Assembly (NCBI GenBank): GCA_017429505.1
Contig: JAFROW010000004.1
Coordinates: 62,001-126,000 of the forward strand
Direction: 5' to 3'
Origin: Clostridia bacterium
GTDB taxonomy: Bacteria > Bacillota > Clostridia > TANB77 > CAG-508
DNA: 64,000 nucleotides
Position numbers and translations under genes: made by a program. Shown piece after piece: positions 8,483-18,220 of this stretch (its first letter is position 1; each line of letters begins with the position of its first letter). The notes below the pieces were generated by a model. It made no database searches. It saw only the letters and a program-made list of their open reading frames with translations, and was not told the DNA's origin.

Positions 8483-9421
8483 CTAATTTTTTCCTTTTTT
8501 CTTAAATCTTTTAACTATATGTTTTTTTCCTAGATAGATACTCATCTTAGCTTTTCTTGTTCCTTTTTCTATTGAGCTACGTAATTCTCCTGTCTTTTCT
8601 GTTACAACTTCTTTGGCTCCATTTACCTTATCTCTCATTACATCTTTGGCATCACTTACTTTATCTTTTACTACATCTTTTGCATCATTTACCTTACCAA
8701 CTACGACCTCTTTTGCATCAATTGTTGCGTACTCTATTTTGTCTTTTATTTCTTTCATTTTAATTTTTATCGCTTCCAATTTAGGATATGCCTCTATAAA
8801 TCTTCTATGAAAAAAAGACCTTTGTGACAAAGCTTCACGGACCATTTTTGTGATTTGTTCTGTGTTATCTGCTAAAGATTCTTTATTAATCTTTTCTGTA
8901 ACTTTTCTAAATCCATATACAACTATTGTAGATACCACCAAATCTATAATAAATATTGTCCACAAAATAAAACCTAAATTGTTTAAATGTTTTTCATCTA
9001 AAAATCCAACCCATTTTTCAAAATATGGATTTATTAAATAAGTTACAGCGAGTCCCATTACACCAAATGCAATAAGATTATGCAAACAAATTCTTCCATT
9101 TAAATTAAATTTAACATGACTATAATCCCACCATCTTGCTTTAAATACTTTTTCCATAATCCAACTTGTTAAATATTCTAATATTCCGCAAACTAAGGTA
9201 GTAATTAAAAATAGTAAGATAGGGCTATATGAAAACCTTTGTAAAAATACAATTATAAGTATTGCTCCACAGCCATAAATTGGGCAATATGGTCCTATTA
9301 AAAAACCTCTATCTACAATTTTTTTGTTGCACCATGATACCCATATTGTTTCAACTATCCATCCTGCAGATGAATACATTATAAATAATATAAAATATTT
9401 TGAAATTAGTTCTAAATCCAT
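8483..9421 (-). CDS. CmpB-type putative ABC transporter permease (PF06541) with C-terminal 11-residue repeats
   Basis: The N-terminal 170 residues are a polytopic membrane domain with family landmarks 'SSAGWIVETIWVSW', 'RGFLIGPYCPIYGCGA', 'EYLTSWIMEKVFKARWWDYS' and 'NLNGRICLHNLIAFG'. Function in the family is unproven despite the permease name. Residues 235-278 hold four tandem 11-mers (DAKEVVVGKVN, DAKDVVKDKVS, DAKDVMRDKVN, GAKEVVTEKTG), a hendecad pattern expected to form a long amphipathic or LEA-like helix, followed by a basic tail. It lies 31 bp downstream of pyrG and is probably co-transcribed. Confidence 0.85.
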   Translation of the reverse strand: MDLELISKYFILFIMYSSAGWIVETIWVSWCNKKIVDRGFLIGPYCPIYGCGAILIIVFLQRFSYSPILLFLITTLVCGILEYLTSWIMEKVFKARWWDYSHVKFNLNGRICLHNLIAFGVMGLAVTYLINPYFEKWVGFLDEKHLNNLGFILWTIFIIDLVVSTIVVYGFRKVTEKINKESLADNTEQITKMVREALSQRSFFHRRFIEAYPKLEAIKIKMKEIKDKIEYATIDAKEVVVGKVNDAKDVVKDKVSDAKDVMRDKVNGAKEVVTEKTGELRSSIEKGTRKAKMSIYLGKKHIVKRFKKKGKN

Positions 9422-9452
9422 TATTTTTCCTTTCTTAACTGAAGCAAAATAT

Positions 9453-11060
9453 TTAATTATGTCTTAATTTAGCTGCTTTAACAAGTCCAACAAATAAAAG
9501 TGCCGGTCTATTTGGTCTAGATTTTAATTCAGGATGAAATTGTGATGCTATAAAATATGGATGATTCTTTAGTTCTACTATTTCTACCAAATTTCCATCA
9601 GGAGATGTTCCTGAACATATTAAACCTACCTCTTCCAATCTTTCTTTGTAATCATTATTGAATTCAAATCTATGTCTGTGTCTTTCTTCTATTTTTTCTT
9701 TTCCATATATTTTTGAAGCAAGTGTTCCAGATTTTATAATACATGGGTAACTTCCAAGACGCATTGTTCCGCCTTTTTTAATCACCCTTTTTTGTTCCTC
9801 CATAATATGTATAACTGGATTTTTGGTTGTTTCATTAAATTCAGTAGAATTACTATCTTCAAGTCCTAAAACATTTCTTGCAAATTCAACAACAGCCATT
9901 TGCATTCCAAGACAAATTCCTAAAAATGGAATATTGTTTTCTCTAGCAAATTTTATAGTCTCTATCTTTCCTTCTATTCCTCTATTTCCAAATCCGCCTG
10001 GAACTATAATTCCATCTATATCTTTTAATTCTTTTTGTACTATATCTTTTGTTATTTTTTCGCAATCTATTAGTTTTATATCAACATTTATATTATTTGC
10101 AAAACCAGCATGTCTTAAACTTTCTATAACAGAAATATATGAATCTTCTAGTTTTACATATTTTCCAACTATTGCTATTGTTACTCTCTCTTCTTTTTTT
10201 ATAGTTCTTATTTTTTCAATCATTTCTGACCATTCTGAATTATCAGGAACATAGCTATCTAGTTTAAGATGATTACATACTTCTCTCCCAATTCCTTCTT
10301 TTTCAAGCATAAGTGGCACAGCGTACAAACAATCTGCTGTTAAATTTTGTATTACACTTGTTTTTCTAACATTGCAAAATAGTGCTAATTTTTCTCTAAC
10401 TGTTTCTGGAATTTCCATCTCACTTCTACATACCAAAATATCAGGTTTAATTCCAAGGCTTTGTAATTCTTTTACAGAGTGCTGTGTTGGTTTAGATTTT
10501 ATCTCGTTTGAACCTGTTATATATGGGAGCAAGGTTACATGAATATACAGCACATCTTCAGGATTTTTTTCAAGTCCAACTTGTCTTATAGCTTCTATTA
10601 TAGAAAGTCCCTCTATATCTCCAATAGTTCCTCCAATCTCAGTTATTACTATATCTATATCTGTATTTTCAAAACTATAAATCTTTTCTTTAATCTCATT
10701 TGTAACATGTGGAATTACCTGTACAGTCTTTCCTAAATAGTCTCCTCTTCTTTCTTTTTCTATTACATTAGAATAAATTTTTCCCATTGTAACGCTAGAA
10801 TTTTTTGTTAAATTTTCATCTATAAACCTTTCATAATGCCCTAAATCCAAGTCCGTCTCTGCCCCATCATCTGTAACAAAAACCTCTCCATGCTCATAAG
10901 GGCTCATAGTTCCTGGGTCAACATTTAAATATGGATCAAATTTTTGTATAGTAACTTTATATCCTCTATTTTTTAAAAGCCTTCCAATAGAAGCTGCTGT
11001 TATTCCTTTTCCTAATCCTGATACAACTCCTCCTGTAACAAAAATATACTTTGTATTCAT
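9453..11060 (-). CDS. pyrG: CTP synthase
   Basis: Converts UTP to CTP using glutamine; last step of pyrimidine nucleotide synthesis. The N-terminal synthetase domain starts [22 protein letters not shown] and holds [21 protein letters not shown]; the C-terminal class-I glutamine amidotransferase domain has the nucleophile motif GICLGMQMA and the His/Glu end FHPELKSRP. Full length at 535 aa. Start ATG 11060 has GGAAGGA upstream. I see no clear attenuator in the short leader. Confidence 0.98.
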   Translation of the reverse strand: MNTKYIFVTGGVVSGLGKGITAASIGRLLKNRGYKVTIQKFDPYLNVDPGTMSPYEHGEVFVTDDGAETDLDLGHYERFIDENLTKNSSVTMGKIYSNVIEKERRGDYLGKTVQVIPHVTNEIKEKIYSFENTDIDIVITEIGGTIGDIEGLSIIEAIRQVGLEKNPEDVLYIHVTLLPYITGSNEIKSKPTQHSVKELQSLGIKPDILVCRSEMEIPETVREKLALFCNVRKTSVIQNLTADCLYAVPLMLEKEGIGREVCNHLKLDSYVPDNSEWSEMIEKIRTIKKEERVTIAIVGKYVKLEDSYISVIESLRHAGFANNINVDIKLIDCEKITKDIVQKELKDIDGIIVPGGFGNRGIEGKIETIKFARENNIPFLGICLGMQMAVVEFARNVLGLEDSNSTEFNETTKNPVIHIMEEQKRVIKKGGTMRLGSYPCIIKSGTLASKIYGKEKIEERHRHRFEFNNDYKERLEEVGLICSGTSPDGNLVEIVELKNHPYFIASQFHPELKSRPNRPALLFVGLVKAAKLRHN

Positions 11061-11133
11061 AAATAATATTTTTCCTTCCTTCCTTTATTTGAACGCAAAC
11101 ATAATTATTAAATATTTTTAAAACAACTATTCT

Positions 11134-12594
11134 TTACATTTTAGGTTCGCAAGTTAAATTTATTCCTAAATTTTTTAATGCATTTAATTCACTTTTTTCT
11201 AAAATATAACTACAATGAGCATCACAGCCTCTTAATTTTTCTAGCTCGTTAATTGCTCTTTCAATAATTGGATTAGTAACTGAACAAATACTTAAAGCAA
11301 TTAAAACTTCTGGCAAATCTAAAAAATATGCAGTATTATATGATGTCTTTTGTTTCATTTTGTATATTCCATCTAAGACTGAAGGTGAAAGTAAATACTC
11401 TTGATCTGGAATACCTGTAATTTCTTTTATAGCATTTAAAAATGCTGCACTTGTACAACTTAAAATTTTTGATTCTTTTCCTGTTATTATTTTTCCGTCA
11501 TTTAACTTAATAGCTAAAACATTTACTCCTTTTTCTTTGGTAGCCTCATTTGCAACTTTTGCAACTTCTCTATCAGAAAGAGAAAGCTCTAATTTATCCA
11601 TTAAAGATTTAGATTGCTCTACTGTGTCTTCTGAGCAAAGTTTCTGCTTGTAATCACTTAAAGTGTTATAATATCTTCTTATAATCTCTTCTATTGAAGC
11701 TTTTTTTACTACTTCAGAATTTGTAATACATTGCTTAATCATATTAACGCCCATATCTGTTGGAGATTTATAAATCTCTTTTCCAGAAATTTTCATCAAA
11801 ATATTTTTTAATATTGGAAATGAAGAAATATCTCTATTATAATTTACGGCAGATTCTCCATAAGCTTCTAAGTGAAAAGGGTCTATCATATTTACATCTT
11901 TTAAATCAACTGTTGCTGCTTCATAAGCAATATTTACAGGATCTAATAAACTTAAATTCCAAACTGGAAATGTTTCAAATTTTGCATATCCTGCTTTAAC
12001 GCCTATTTTATATTCATGAAAAAGCTGAGAAAGGCAAGTTCCAAGTTTGCCACTATTTGGACCTGGAGCCGTTACAACAACTAATTTTTTTGTTGTCTCA
12101 ATATACGGATTTTTGCCATATCCTTCTTCACTTGCAATTGTTTCAACATCATCAGGATATCCTTTTGTAGGTCTATGTATATACATTTTTATATTTCTCT
12201 CTTTTAATAGTTCTTTTAAATGAGAAATATTATTTCCTTCATGATACATTGTAACAACAACACTATTTATTAAAATATCTTGTCCTTGTAGTTTTTCAAT
12301 TAGTCTTAAAAGCTCCAATTCATAACTTATTCCATAATCTGCTCTTATTTTACTCTTTTCAATATCTGCAGCATTTATGCAAAAAATAACTTCTAAATCA
12401 TTTTTGAATTGTTTTAATAATTGAATTTTATTATCTGGTCTAAATCCTGGCAAAACTCTTGCAGCATGATAATCATCAAATATTTTTCCACCAAATTCTA
12501 AATATAGCTTGTTATCAAATAACTCTATTCTTTCTTTAATTTTTTCACTTTGAATTTTTAAATATTTATCACTATCAAATCCTATTTCATTCAT
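11134..12594 (-). CDS. DUF1846 domain protein
   Basis: Full-length (486 aa) member of the DUF1846 family, recognised by 'IGFDSDKYLKIQSEKIKERI', 'ARVLPGFRPDNKI', 'VVTAPGPNSGKLGTCLSQLFHE' and 'KAGYAKFETFPVWNLSL'. Family members have a nucleotide-binding-like fold, but no reaction is assigned as far as I know. A Gly/Ser/Lys turn (PGPNSGKLGTC) could bind phosphate. It stands between pyrG and the candidate ncRNA and has a Shine-Dalgarno (AAAGGA) 12 bases from the start. Confidence 0.92.
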   Translation of the reverse strand: MNEIGFDSDKYLKIQSEKIKERIELFDNKLYLEFGGKIFDDYHAARVLPGFRPDNKIQLLKQFKNDLEVIFCINAADIEKSKIRADYGISYELELLRLIEKLQGQDILINSVVVTMYHEGNNISHLKELLKERNIKMYIHRPTKGYPDDVETIASEEGYGKNPYIETTKKLVVVTAPGPNSGKLGTCLSQLFHEYKIGVKAGYAKFETFPVWNLSLLDPVNIAYEAATVDLKDVNMIDPFHLEAYGESAVNYNRDISSFPILKNILMKISGKEIYKSPTDMGVNMIKQCITNSEVVKKASIEEIIRRYYNTLSDYKQKLCSEDTVEQSKSLMDKLELSLSDREVAKVANEATKEKGVNVLAIKLNDGKIITGKESKILSCTSAAFLNAIKEITGIPDQEYLLSPSVLDGIYKMKQKTSYNTAYFLDLPEVLIALSICSVTNPIIERAINELEKLRGCDAHCSYILEKSELNALKNLGINLTCEPKM

Positions 12595-12689
12595 TGTTAT
12601 AATTATTCCTTTCTTTTTTATAGCTTATTTTCATATAAATTTTATCACATATAATTTTGTACAACTAAAAATATTACTTTTAAATTATA

Positions 12690-12884
12690 CAAAAGAACAA
12701 AAGGAGCGTGATTAAGATAATTCAACTCTTAGATTACTTACACGCTCCGTATTTGTTCGCGCGCGAAATTTTCTTTAGAAAATTTCTGTGCATAGCTTTT
12801 ATTGTATAGGAAAAATTCAATTTTTCCTATACAATAAAAATAGATTAAAACAAAACCTGAAAATTTGGTTTTTTTTTAATCTAT
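12690..12884 (-). ncRNA. Candidate structured non-coding RNA (about 195 nt) with own promoter and terminator
   Basis: On the minus strand a consensus promoter (12891-12919) predicts a start near 12884. The transcript would fold into four successive hairpins: 12841-12883 (17-bp arms, one mismatch), 12797-12839 (perfect 21-bp arms around one base), 12765-12786 (perfect 10-bp arms), and 12703-12748 (GGAGCGTG/CACGCTCC), followed by TTTTGTTCTTTT, which looks like an intrinsic terminator. A GCGCGCG run between hairpins 3 and 4 is exceptional for this AT-rich DNA. The only ATG-led frame is 19 codons and has no Shine-Dalgarno. I cannot match it to 6S RNA, tmRNA, SRP RNA or RNase P RNA. Confidence 0.55.
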
Positions 12885-12890
12885 AAAAAT

Positions 12891-12919
12891 ATTATACTTT
12901 ATTTTTTTTGTTTTGGCAA
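12891..12919 (-). promoter_or_regulatory. Promoter of the candidate ncRNA
   Basis: Minus strand TTGCCA (12914-12919), 17-base spacer, TATAAT (12891-12896). The predicted start falls at the base of the first hairpin. Confidence 0.7.
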
Positions 12920-12959
12920 GAGAATTTTTTATTTTTTTGAAAATATTTGTGTATAAAAG

Positions 12960-12996
12960 GAGAAACCCCGCTGTGCTAAAATAAGCCACAGCGGGG
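12960..12996 (-). terminator. Intrinsic terminator of the 56-codon gene
   Basis: Perfect 10-bp GC-rich stem (CCCCGCTGTG / CACAGCGGGG, 12966-12975 and 12987-12996) followed on the minus strand by TTTCTCCTTTT. Placed 43 bp after the small gene's stop. Confidence 0.8.
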
Positions 12997-13039
12997 TAGA
13001 TATCAGGTAAAGGGAGTGAATCTTTGGAAGAAGCTTAGA

Positions 13040-13210
13040 TTAACGCTTCTTTTCCTTTCCCTTTCCCTCGCTCCTCGGACCTCCAGGGCAGCCTTTGCCG
13101 TTAGATCTACTGTGCAGATCCTGACCTGTGCCTCTCTCGCCAGGTCCGGGATTTGGATACAGATTTCTCTCCCTCATAACCTCTTTTGTATCATGGATTC
13201 TTTTTGCCAT
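13040..13210 (-). CDS. Small GC-rich gene, 56-aa basic Gly/Pro-rich peptide, unknown
   Basis: The frame begins MAKRIHDTKEVMRERNLYPN, continues with NPGPGERGTGQD and a Gly/Ser/Lys-rich middle, and ends KGKEKKR. It is very hydrophilic and strongly basic, with one Cys and no membrane segment. Expression signals are complete: consensus promoter at 13284-13312, an AGAGGAG Shine-Dalgarno 7 bases before ATG 13210, and an intrinsic terminator at 12960-12996. Codons such as CCC, GGC, CTG, AGC and CCG stand out against the AT-rich neighbours, suggesting selection on the RNA, recent arrival, or very high expression. It could be a nucleic-acid-binding peptide; that is only inference. It lies just downstream of valS but has its own promoter. 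Confidence 0.6.
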   Translation of the reverse strand: MAKRIHDTKEVMRERNLYPNPGPGERGTGQDLHSRSNGKGCPGGPRSEGKGKEKKR

Positions 13211-13283
13211 TTTTTTCTCCTCTTTTTTACTCCCCAATAAATGGGGGTGACCAAACAACTCTGCCACTATTAGCATTAATATA

Positions 13284-13312
13284 ATTATACTCCAAAAATA
13301 ATAATTTGTCAA
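13284..13312 (-). promoter_or_regulatory. Consensus sigma-A promoter of the 56-codon gene
   Basis: Minus strand TTGACA (13307-13312), exactly 17 bases, TATAAT (13284-13289). The predicted leader of about 65 nt contains a CCCCCA...TGGGG hairpin just before the Shine-Dalgarno. Confidence 0.85.
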
Positions 13313-13373
13313 TAGAGTTTTTATTGATTTTGAGCTATTCTGTCGACATATTTTACATAATTTCGACATTTTT

Positions 13374-16028
13374 TTATAACTTCTCAAGCATTTCCCTATA
13401 TTTTTCAAGTTTAGCTTTTTCTTCATCAATCTTAGCTTGTGGAGCTTTATTTACAAAGCCTGGATTTGAAAGCATTTTTTCAGCTCTTGCAATTTCAAAT
13501 TCAATTTTTTTGCGTTCTTCTTCTTTACGTTTAGCTTCTTCTTCTAAATCTACTAAACCTTCTAGTGGCATATAAAGCTCAATTCCTTCTTTTATTATAG
13601 AAACTGCATTTTCTGCGATTCCTGTTTTATCTGTTTGAACTTTTACACTACTTCCAAATCCTAATTTTTGTATAAATTCTTTTGAAGCTTCTATCTCATC
13701 AGAAAATTTTGTTGTTACAAATATAAGCTCTACTTTTCTTGATGGGTGAACATTCATTTTAGATCTAATATTTCTAATTTCAACAACAATTTCTTTTATT
13801 GTTTCAATAAATTGCTCTTCTTTGTTATATACAAATTCACCTTTAACTTTAGGCCATTTTGACATCATTAATTCTTTATCATTATACTGGCATAAATGTC
13901 TATAAATAACTGTTGTAACAAATGGCATAAATGGATGTAACAATTTCATAGAAATACCAAATACATAGTCAAGTACATAGCTTACTCTTATTCTTTCTTG
14001 CATGTCTTCGCTATATATTCTTGATTTTGCCATTTCGATATACCAATCACAAAATTCATCTCTAATAAATGAATAAATATTGTCTATCGCAATTCCTAAA
14101 TCGTAATTTTCTATGTTTTGTGTAACATCTACAATTAATTTGTCTAATTTATTTAATACCCATTTATCTTCTAATGTTAAACTTTCATCTTTATATGAAT
14201 GTGTTTGTTTATCATAGTTTTCTTCTCTAAATTTAATTATTTCTTCATCAGGTACTGCATTCATTGTAATAAATTTAGCTGCATTCCAAATTTTGTTTGC
14301 AAAATTTGAAGCTTGTTCAAGTTTTTCTGGCATAAATTTGATATCATTTCCCATTGTAGTTCCTGAAAGAACAGAAAATCTTAAAGCGTCTGCTCCATAT
14401 TTTTCTATTACTTCTAATGGGTCAACACCATTTCCTAAAGTCTTTGACATTTTTCTACCTTGACTGTCTCTTATTATTCCATGTATTAAAACATCTTTAA
14501 ATGGCTCTATATTAGTAAATTCTAATCCTTGTGTCATCATTCTTGAAACCCAGAATGTAATAATATCAAAACCTGTAACTAACACATTTGTAGGATAAAA
14601 TCTTTTATAATCTTCAGATTCAGTATTTGGCCAACCAAGTGTTGAAAATGGCCATAAAGCTGAAGAAAACCACGTATCTAATGTATCTTCATCTTGAGTT
14701 AAATGTGTGCATCCACATTTTTCGCATTTTTCAGGCTCTGTTTTAGATACATTTATATGTCCGCATTCGTCACAATAATATGCAGGAATTCTGTGTCCCC
14801 ACCATAGTTGTCTTGAAATACACCAATCTTGAATATTGTCTAACCAATTAAAATATTGTTTTTCATATCTTTTTGGTACAAATCTTGTTTTATCTGTTCT
14901 TACGCTGTCTGCAGCTCTCTTTGCTAAATCTTTCATAGATACAAACCATTGCATAGAAACTTTTGGCTCTATTGTAGATTTACATCTTTCACATTTTGCA
15001 ACATTATGAGTATAGTCTTCTGTTTTAACCAAGTTTCCTGATTTTTCTAACATTTCTACAATAATTCTACGAGCTTCAAGTTGTGACATTCCTTTAACTT
15101 CAGGTAATAAATCTCCCATATTATTGTTTTCATCAAATACTTCTATTATTTCTAAGTTATGCCTTAATCCTGCTTGATAGTCATTCATATCATGTGCAGG
15201 TGTAATTTTAACACAACCTGTACCAAATTCTTTTTCTACAAATTCATCTGCTATAATTGGAATTTCTTTATTCATTAAAGGTAAAATACATTTCTTTCCA
15301 ACAATATCTTTATATCTATCATCATCCGGATGAACTGCAACTGCTGTATCTCCAAGCATTGTTTCAGGTCTTGTAGTAGCAACTTCTATATATTTTCCTG
15401 GCTCACCTACTATTTCGTATCTAATATGCCACAAATGAGAGGCTTCTTCTTTATATTCAACTTCTGCATCAGATATAGATGTTTTGCAACTTGGACAATA
15501 ATTTACCATTCTAGTTCCTTTGTAAATAAGACCTTTATTATATAGTCTTACAAATTCTTCTAAAACAGCTTCACTCATTCCTTCATCTAAAGTAAATCTA
15601 TTTCTCTCCCAATCACAAGAACAACCAATTTTACGTTGTTGTTCTTGAATTATTCCACCAAATTTTCGTGTCCAATCCCAAGTTTCTTCTAAGAATTTTT
15701 CTCTGCCTACTTCTTGTTTTGTTTTTCCTTCTTCTTTTAATTTTTGAACAACTTTCATTTCTGTAGAAATAGATGCATGGTCACTTCCTGGAAGCCATAG
15801 ACAATCATATCCTTGCATTCTTTTTGTTCTTATTAATGTATCTTGAATAGTTGCATCTAAGGCATGTCCCATATGTAATTTTCCTGTTACATTTGGTGGT
15901 GGCATCATTATACAATATGGCTCTTTTGTTTTATCCATACTTGGTTTAAAATATCCTTTTTCTTCCCATTCTTTGTATAACTCTTGTTCAAATTCTTTAG
16001 GATTATATGTTCCTTCTAATTTATTCAT
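13374..16028 (-). CDS. valS: Valine--tRNA ligase
   Basis: Class I aminoacyl-tRNA synthetase charging tRNA-Val. HIGH-type motif PPPNVTGKLHMGHALD near residue 40, editing domain, zinc-ribbon-like Cys pairs (CDECGH, CEKCGC), KMSKTLGNG as the KMSKS loop, anticodon-binding domain and a C-terminal coiled coil. The start is ATG 16028 (MNKLEGTYNPKEFE), set by GGAAAGGA upstream and by family alignment; the frame is open 13 codons further. About 884 aa, typical. No T-box leader is seen in the 86 bases before it. Confidence 0.98.
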   Translation of the reverse strand: MNKLEGTYNPKEFEQELYKEWEEKGYFKPSMDKTKEPYCIMMPPPNVTGKLHMGHALDATIQDTLIRTKRMQGYDCLWLPGSDHASISTEMKVVQKLKEEGKTKQEVGREKFLEETWDWTRKFGGIIQEQQRKIGCSCDWERNRFTLDEGMSEAVLEEFVRLYNKGLIYKGTRMVNYCPSCKTSISDAEVEYKEEASHLWHIRYEIVGEPGKYIEVATTRPETMLGDTAVAVHPDDDRYKDIVGKKCILPLMNKEIPIIADEFVEKEFGTGCVKITPAHDMNDYQAGLRHNLEIIEVFDENNNMGDLLPEVKGMSQLEARRIIVEMLEKSGNLVKTEDYTHNVAKCERCKSTIEPKVSMQWFVSMKDLAKRAADSVRTDKTRFVPKRYEKQYFNWLDNIQDWCISRQLWWGHRIPAYYCDECGHINVSKTEPEKCEKCGCTHLTQDEDTLDTWFSSALWPFSTLGWPNTESEDYKRFYPTNVLVTGFDIITFWVSRMMTQGLEFTNIEPFKDVLIHGIIRDSQGRKMSKTLGNGVDPLEVIEKYGADALRFSVLSGTTMGNDIKFMPEKLEQASNFANKIWNAAKFITMNAVPDEEIIKFREENYDKQTHSYKDESLTLEDKWVLNKLDKLIVDVTQNIENYDLGIAIDNIYSFIRDEFCDWYIEMAKSRIYSEDMQERIRVSYVLDYVFGISMKLLHPFMPFVTTVIYRHLCQYNDKELMMSKWPKVKGEFVYNKEEQFIETIKEIVVEIRNIRSKMNVHPSRKVELIFVTTKFSDEIEASKEFIQKLGFGSSVKVQTDKTGIAENAVSIIKEGIELYMPLEGLVDLEEEAKRKEEERKKIEFEIARAEKMLSNPGFVNKAPQAKIDEEKAKLEKYREMLEKL

Positions 16029-16114
16029 TAAAAACCATTCCTTTCCAATTCCGTTATAAAAGCACACAGCATTATATTTTTTTGCCTAAAAACTTCTACT
16101 AGTAATTTATATAT

Positions 16115-16140
16115 GAGGCTCACCATTAAAGGTAAGCCCC
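16115..16140 (-). terminator. Hairpin terminator after prkC
   Basis: GGGGCTTACC / GGTGAGCCTC stem (with G-T pairing) and a 6-base loop, between the prkC stop and valS on the minus strand. Confidence 0.6.
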
Positions 16141-16183
16141 TAATTTAATCATTCTTTATTTTATAAAAAGTCTCTTTTACTTA

Positions 16184-18160
16184 TTAATTTCTTTTATCAA
16201 TCGTTAATTTTTTAGTTTCACTCAAATTAATTTGTGTTGTATTATATCTAGTTCCATCAATAAACACCTTAACTTGTACTGTTCCTTTATCTGTTATAGG
16301 TACAGCCTGATTTGTTAAAGTTGGATCAACAGATTCATTAAAACTTTCTTCATCATTAACCGTAACTCTTAAGTTTACATTTTTTGCTGTCTTAGTAGTT
16401 ACTGCGTCTTCTCCTTCACCAGTAGTAACTTCAGTATATTCAACCTTTCCTCCTAATAAAGACTTTACATTAATTGTTAAATTTGCTGTTTTTGTCTTAA
16501 CTATTTGATTTATAGTTATTGTAATAGAACTTCCATCTTCTACTTCAGTTCCTGCATCTATACTTTGCTTTAAAACTATATTATTGTCCTTTGATGTATC
16601 CTCCTCAGTTGTTGTAATAACTTTAAATCCAGCATTTTTAAGTTCTTTTGTTGCATCTTTTTCAGATTTGCCAAGAACTGCAGGTGCAGTAATTTTCTTA
16701 ACTCCTTTGCTTACATGTATAACAACTATATCTCCTGCGTTTACTGTTTTATCTGCATCAGTTTCTTGTTCTATTACATATCCTGCTTCTACCTTTTTGC
16801 TATTTTCTTCTTTAATCTCATATTTAAGTTTAGCTTCTTCTAATGCTTGAATTGCCTCTTCCTCTGTTTTTCCAACAACTTTTGGAACTATAGTTTCTTC
16901 TACTCCTAAACTTACTACATAGCTTATTTTTGTTCCTTCTTTTATGTTATAATTTTCTCTATATGCAGGATCTTGTGAAATAACATAACCTTTTTCAACA
17001 TCAGTATTAAATTCTTCTTTTACTTCACCTAAAATCAATTTACTATCTGTTATAGCTTTTTCAGCTTCCTCTTTGCTTATTCCAACTAAATTTGGAATCG
17101 TCGTCTCTTTTGGTTTAGTTAATTTTAAAAATAAGTTTGTTCCAAATATGCTCAAAAAGAATAGAATAACAATTCCTAAGAAAATAGATAACTTTTTGTG
17201 TTTTATAAAAAAGTTTTGCTTTTTTTCTGTTTGAGTTCTTTCACTTCTAATTTCTTCATTATTTATTGTAGGTATAACTCTAGTAGAACTATCTAATGAA
17301 GAATAGTTTGAATTATCCACAAAATCTCCATTTGGATCTTTCAAAGCCCTATTTAAATCTTTTAACATCTCTGTAGCACTTTGATATCTAAGTGTTGTAT
17401 CTTTTCTCATAGCTTTTAAAATAATATCATTTAAAGATGATGGTATTTTTTCATTTATATCAATTGGAGCTATCGGTTCCTCTTGCATATGTTTTAAAGC
17501 AACTGATACAGGTGTGTCTGCATCAAATGGAACTCTTCCTGTGAGCATTTCGTACATTACAACCCCTAAAGAATACAAGTCAGATTTGCTATCTGTATAT
17601 CCACCTTTAGCATGTTCCGGTGAAAAATAATGTACAGAACCAATTGTAGATCCAAATGCTGTAATTGTTGAATTTGATACAGCTTTTGCAATTCCAAAAT
17701 CAGTTACTTTTGCAATTCCATTTTCTGTAATAATAATATTATGTGGCTTAATATCTCTATGAACTATATTGTTTTTGTGAGCTGTTTCAAGTGCAGATGC
17801 TATTTGTATGGCTATATTTGTAGACCATTTCCATGGAAGTGCGCCTCCTTCTTCTATTATTATTTCTTTTAAAGTTTTTCCTTTAATTAATTCCATAACA
17901 ATAAAATGCAAATTTCCTTCATTTCCTACATCATACACTGAAACTATATTTGGATGTGTTATACTTGCTGCAGATTGTGCCTCTATTGAAAATCTTTTAA
18001 TAAATTCTTCATCAGTAGTAAACTCATCTCTTAAAATTTTTACAGCTACATATCTATTTAGGACTTGATCTTTGGCTCTGTAGACCATTGCCATCCCACC
18101 ATTTCCGATTTTTTCGATTATTTCATATCTATTTCCTAACAATCTACCTTCTAAATCCAT
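16184..18160 (-). CDS. prkC: Serine/threonine protein kinase with PASTA domains (PrkC/StkP type)
   Basis: Membrane kinase that senses peptidoglycan fragments and controls growth, division and spore germination in relatives. Kinase domain: Gly loop IGNGGMAMVYRA (residues about 18-29), Lys41, HRDIKPHN with catalytic Asp136, and DFG at 154-156. After a linker, one transmembrane helix (about 330-352) leads to three PASTA repeats, each opening with 'P-x-(L/V)-(V/L)-G-(K/I)-(S/T)'. A further beta-rich C-terminal domain of about 100 residues lacks a clear family. Total 658 aa. Pairs with the phosphatase gene 60 bp upstream. Confidence 0.96.
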   Translation of the reverse strand: MDLEGRLLGNRYEIIEKIGNGGMAMVYRAKDQVLNRYVAVKILRDEFTTDEEFIKRFSIEAQSAASITHPNIVSVYDVGNEGNLHFIVMELIKGKTLKEIIIEEGGALPWKWSTNIAIQIASALETAHKNNIVHRDIKPHNIIITENGIAKVTDFGIAKAVSNSTITAFGSTIGSVHYFSPEHAKGGYTDSKSDLYSLGVVMYEMLTGRVPFDADTPVSVALKHMQEEPIAPIDINEKIPSSLNDIILKAMRKDTTLRYQSATEMLKDLNRALKDPNGDFVDNSNYSSLDSSTRVIPTINNEEIRSERTQTEKKQNFFIKHKKLSIFLGIVILFFLSIFGTNLFLKLTKPKETTIPNLVGISKEEAEKAITDSKLILGEVKEEFNTDVEKGYVISQDPAYRENYNIKEGTKISYVVSLGVEETIVPKVVGKTEEEAIQALEEAKLKYEIKEENSKKVEAGYVIEQETDADKTVNAGDIVVIHVSKGVKKITAPAVLGKSEKDATKELKNAGFKVITTTEEDTSKDNNIVLKQSIDAGTEVEDGSSITITINQIVKTKTANLTINVKSLLGGKVEYTEVTTGEGEDAVTTKTAKNVNLRVTVNDEESFNESVDPTLTNQAVPITDKGTVQVKVFIDGTRYNTTQINLSETKKLTIDKRN

Positions 18161-18220
18161 TTATTATTTCCATTCCTTTCTTTCTCTTGTATATATATTC
18201 AATAAATTTATATAAGCAAA

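Noticed and set aside
12690..12884. Candidate ncRNA as 6S RNA or tmRNA
   Set aside because: The 5' and 3' ends do not pair into one long bulged helix as in 6S RNA, and there is no tRNA-like end or tag frame as in tmRNA.
13016..13240. Plus-strand 74-codon ORF opposite the small GC-rich gene
   Set aside because: The promoter, Shine-Dalgarno and terminator all point to the minus strand; the plus frame has no such signals.
13040..13429. Long version (129 codons) of the small GC-rich gene beginning inside valS
   Set aside because: The start lies upstream of the consensus promoter at 13284-13312; the strong ribosome binding site supports ATG 13210.
16029..16114. T-box riboswitch before valS or lysS
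   Set aside because: The leaders are too short and no T-box (TGGNACCGCG-type) sequence is seen.
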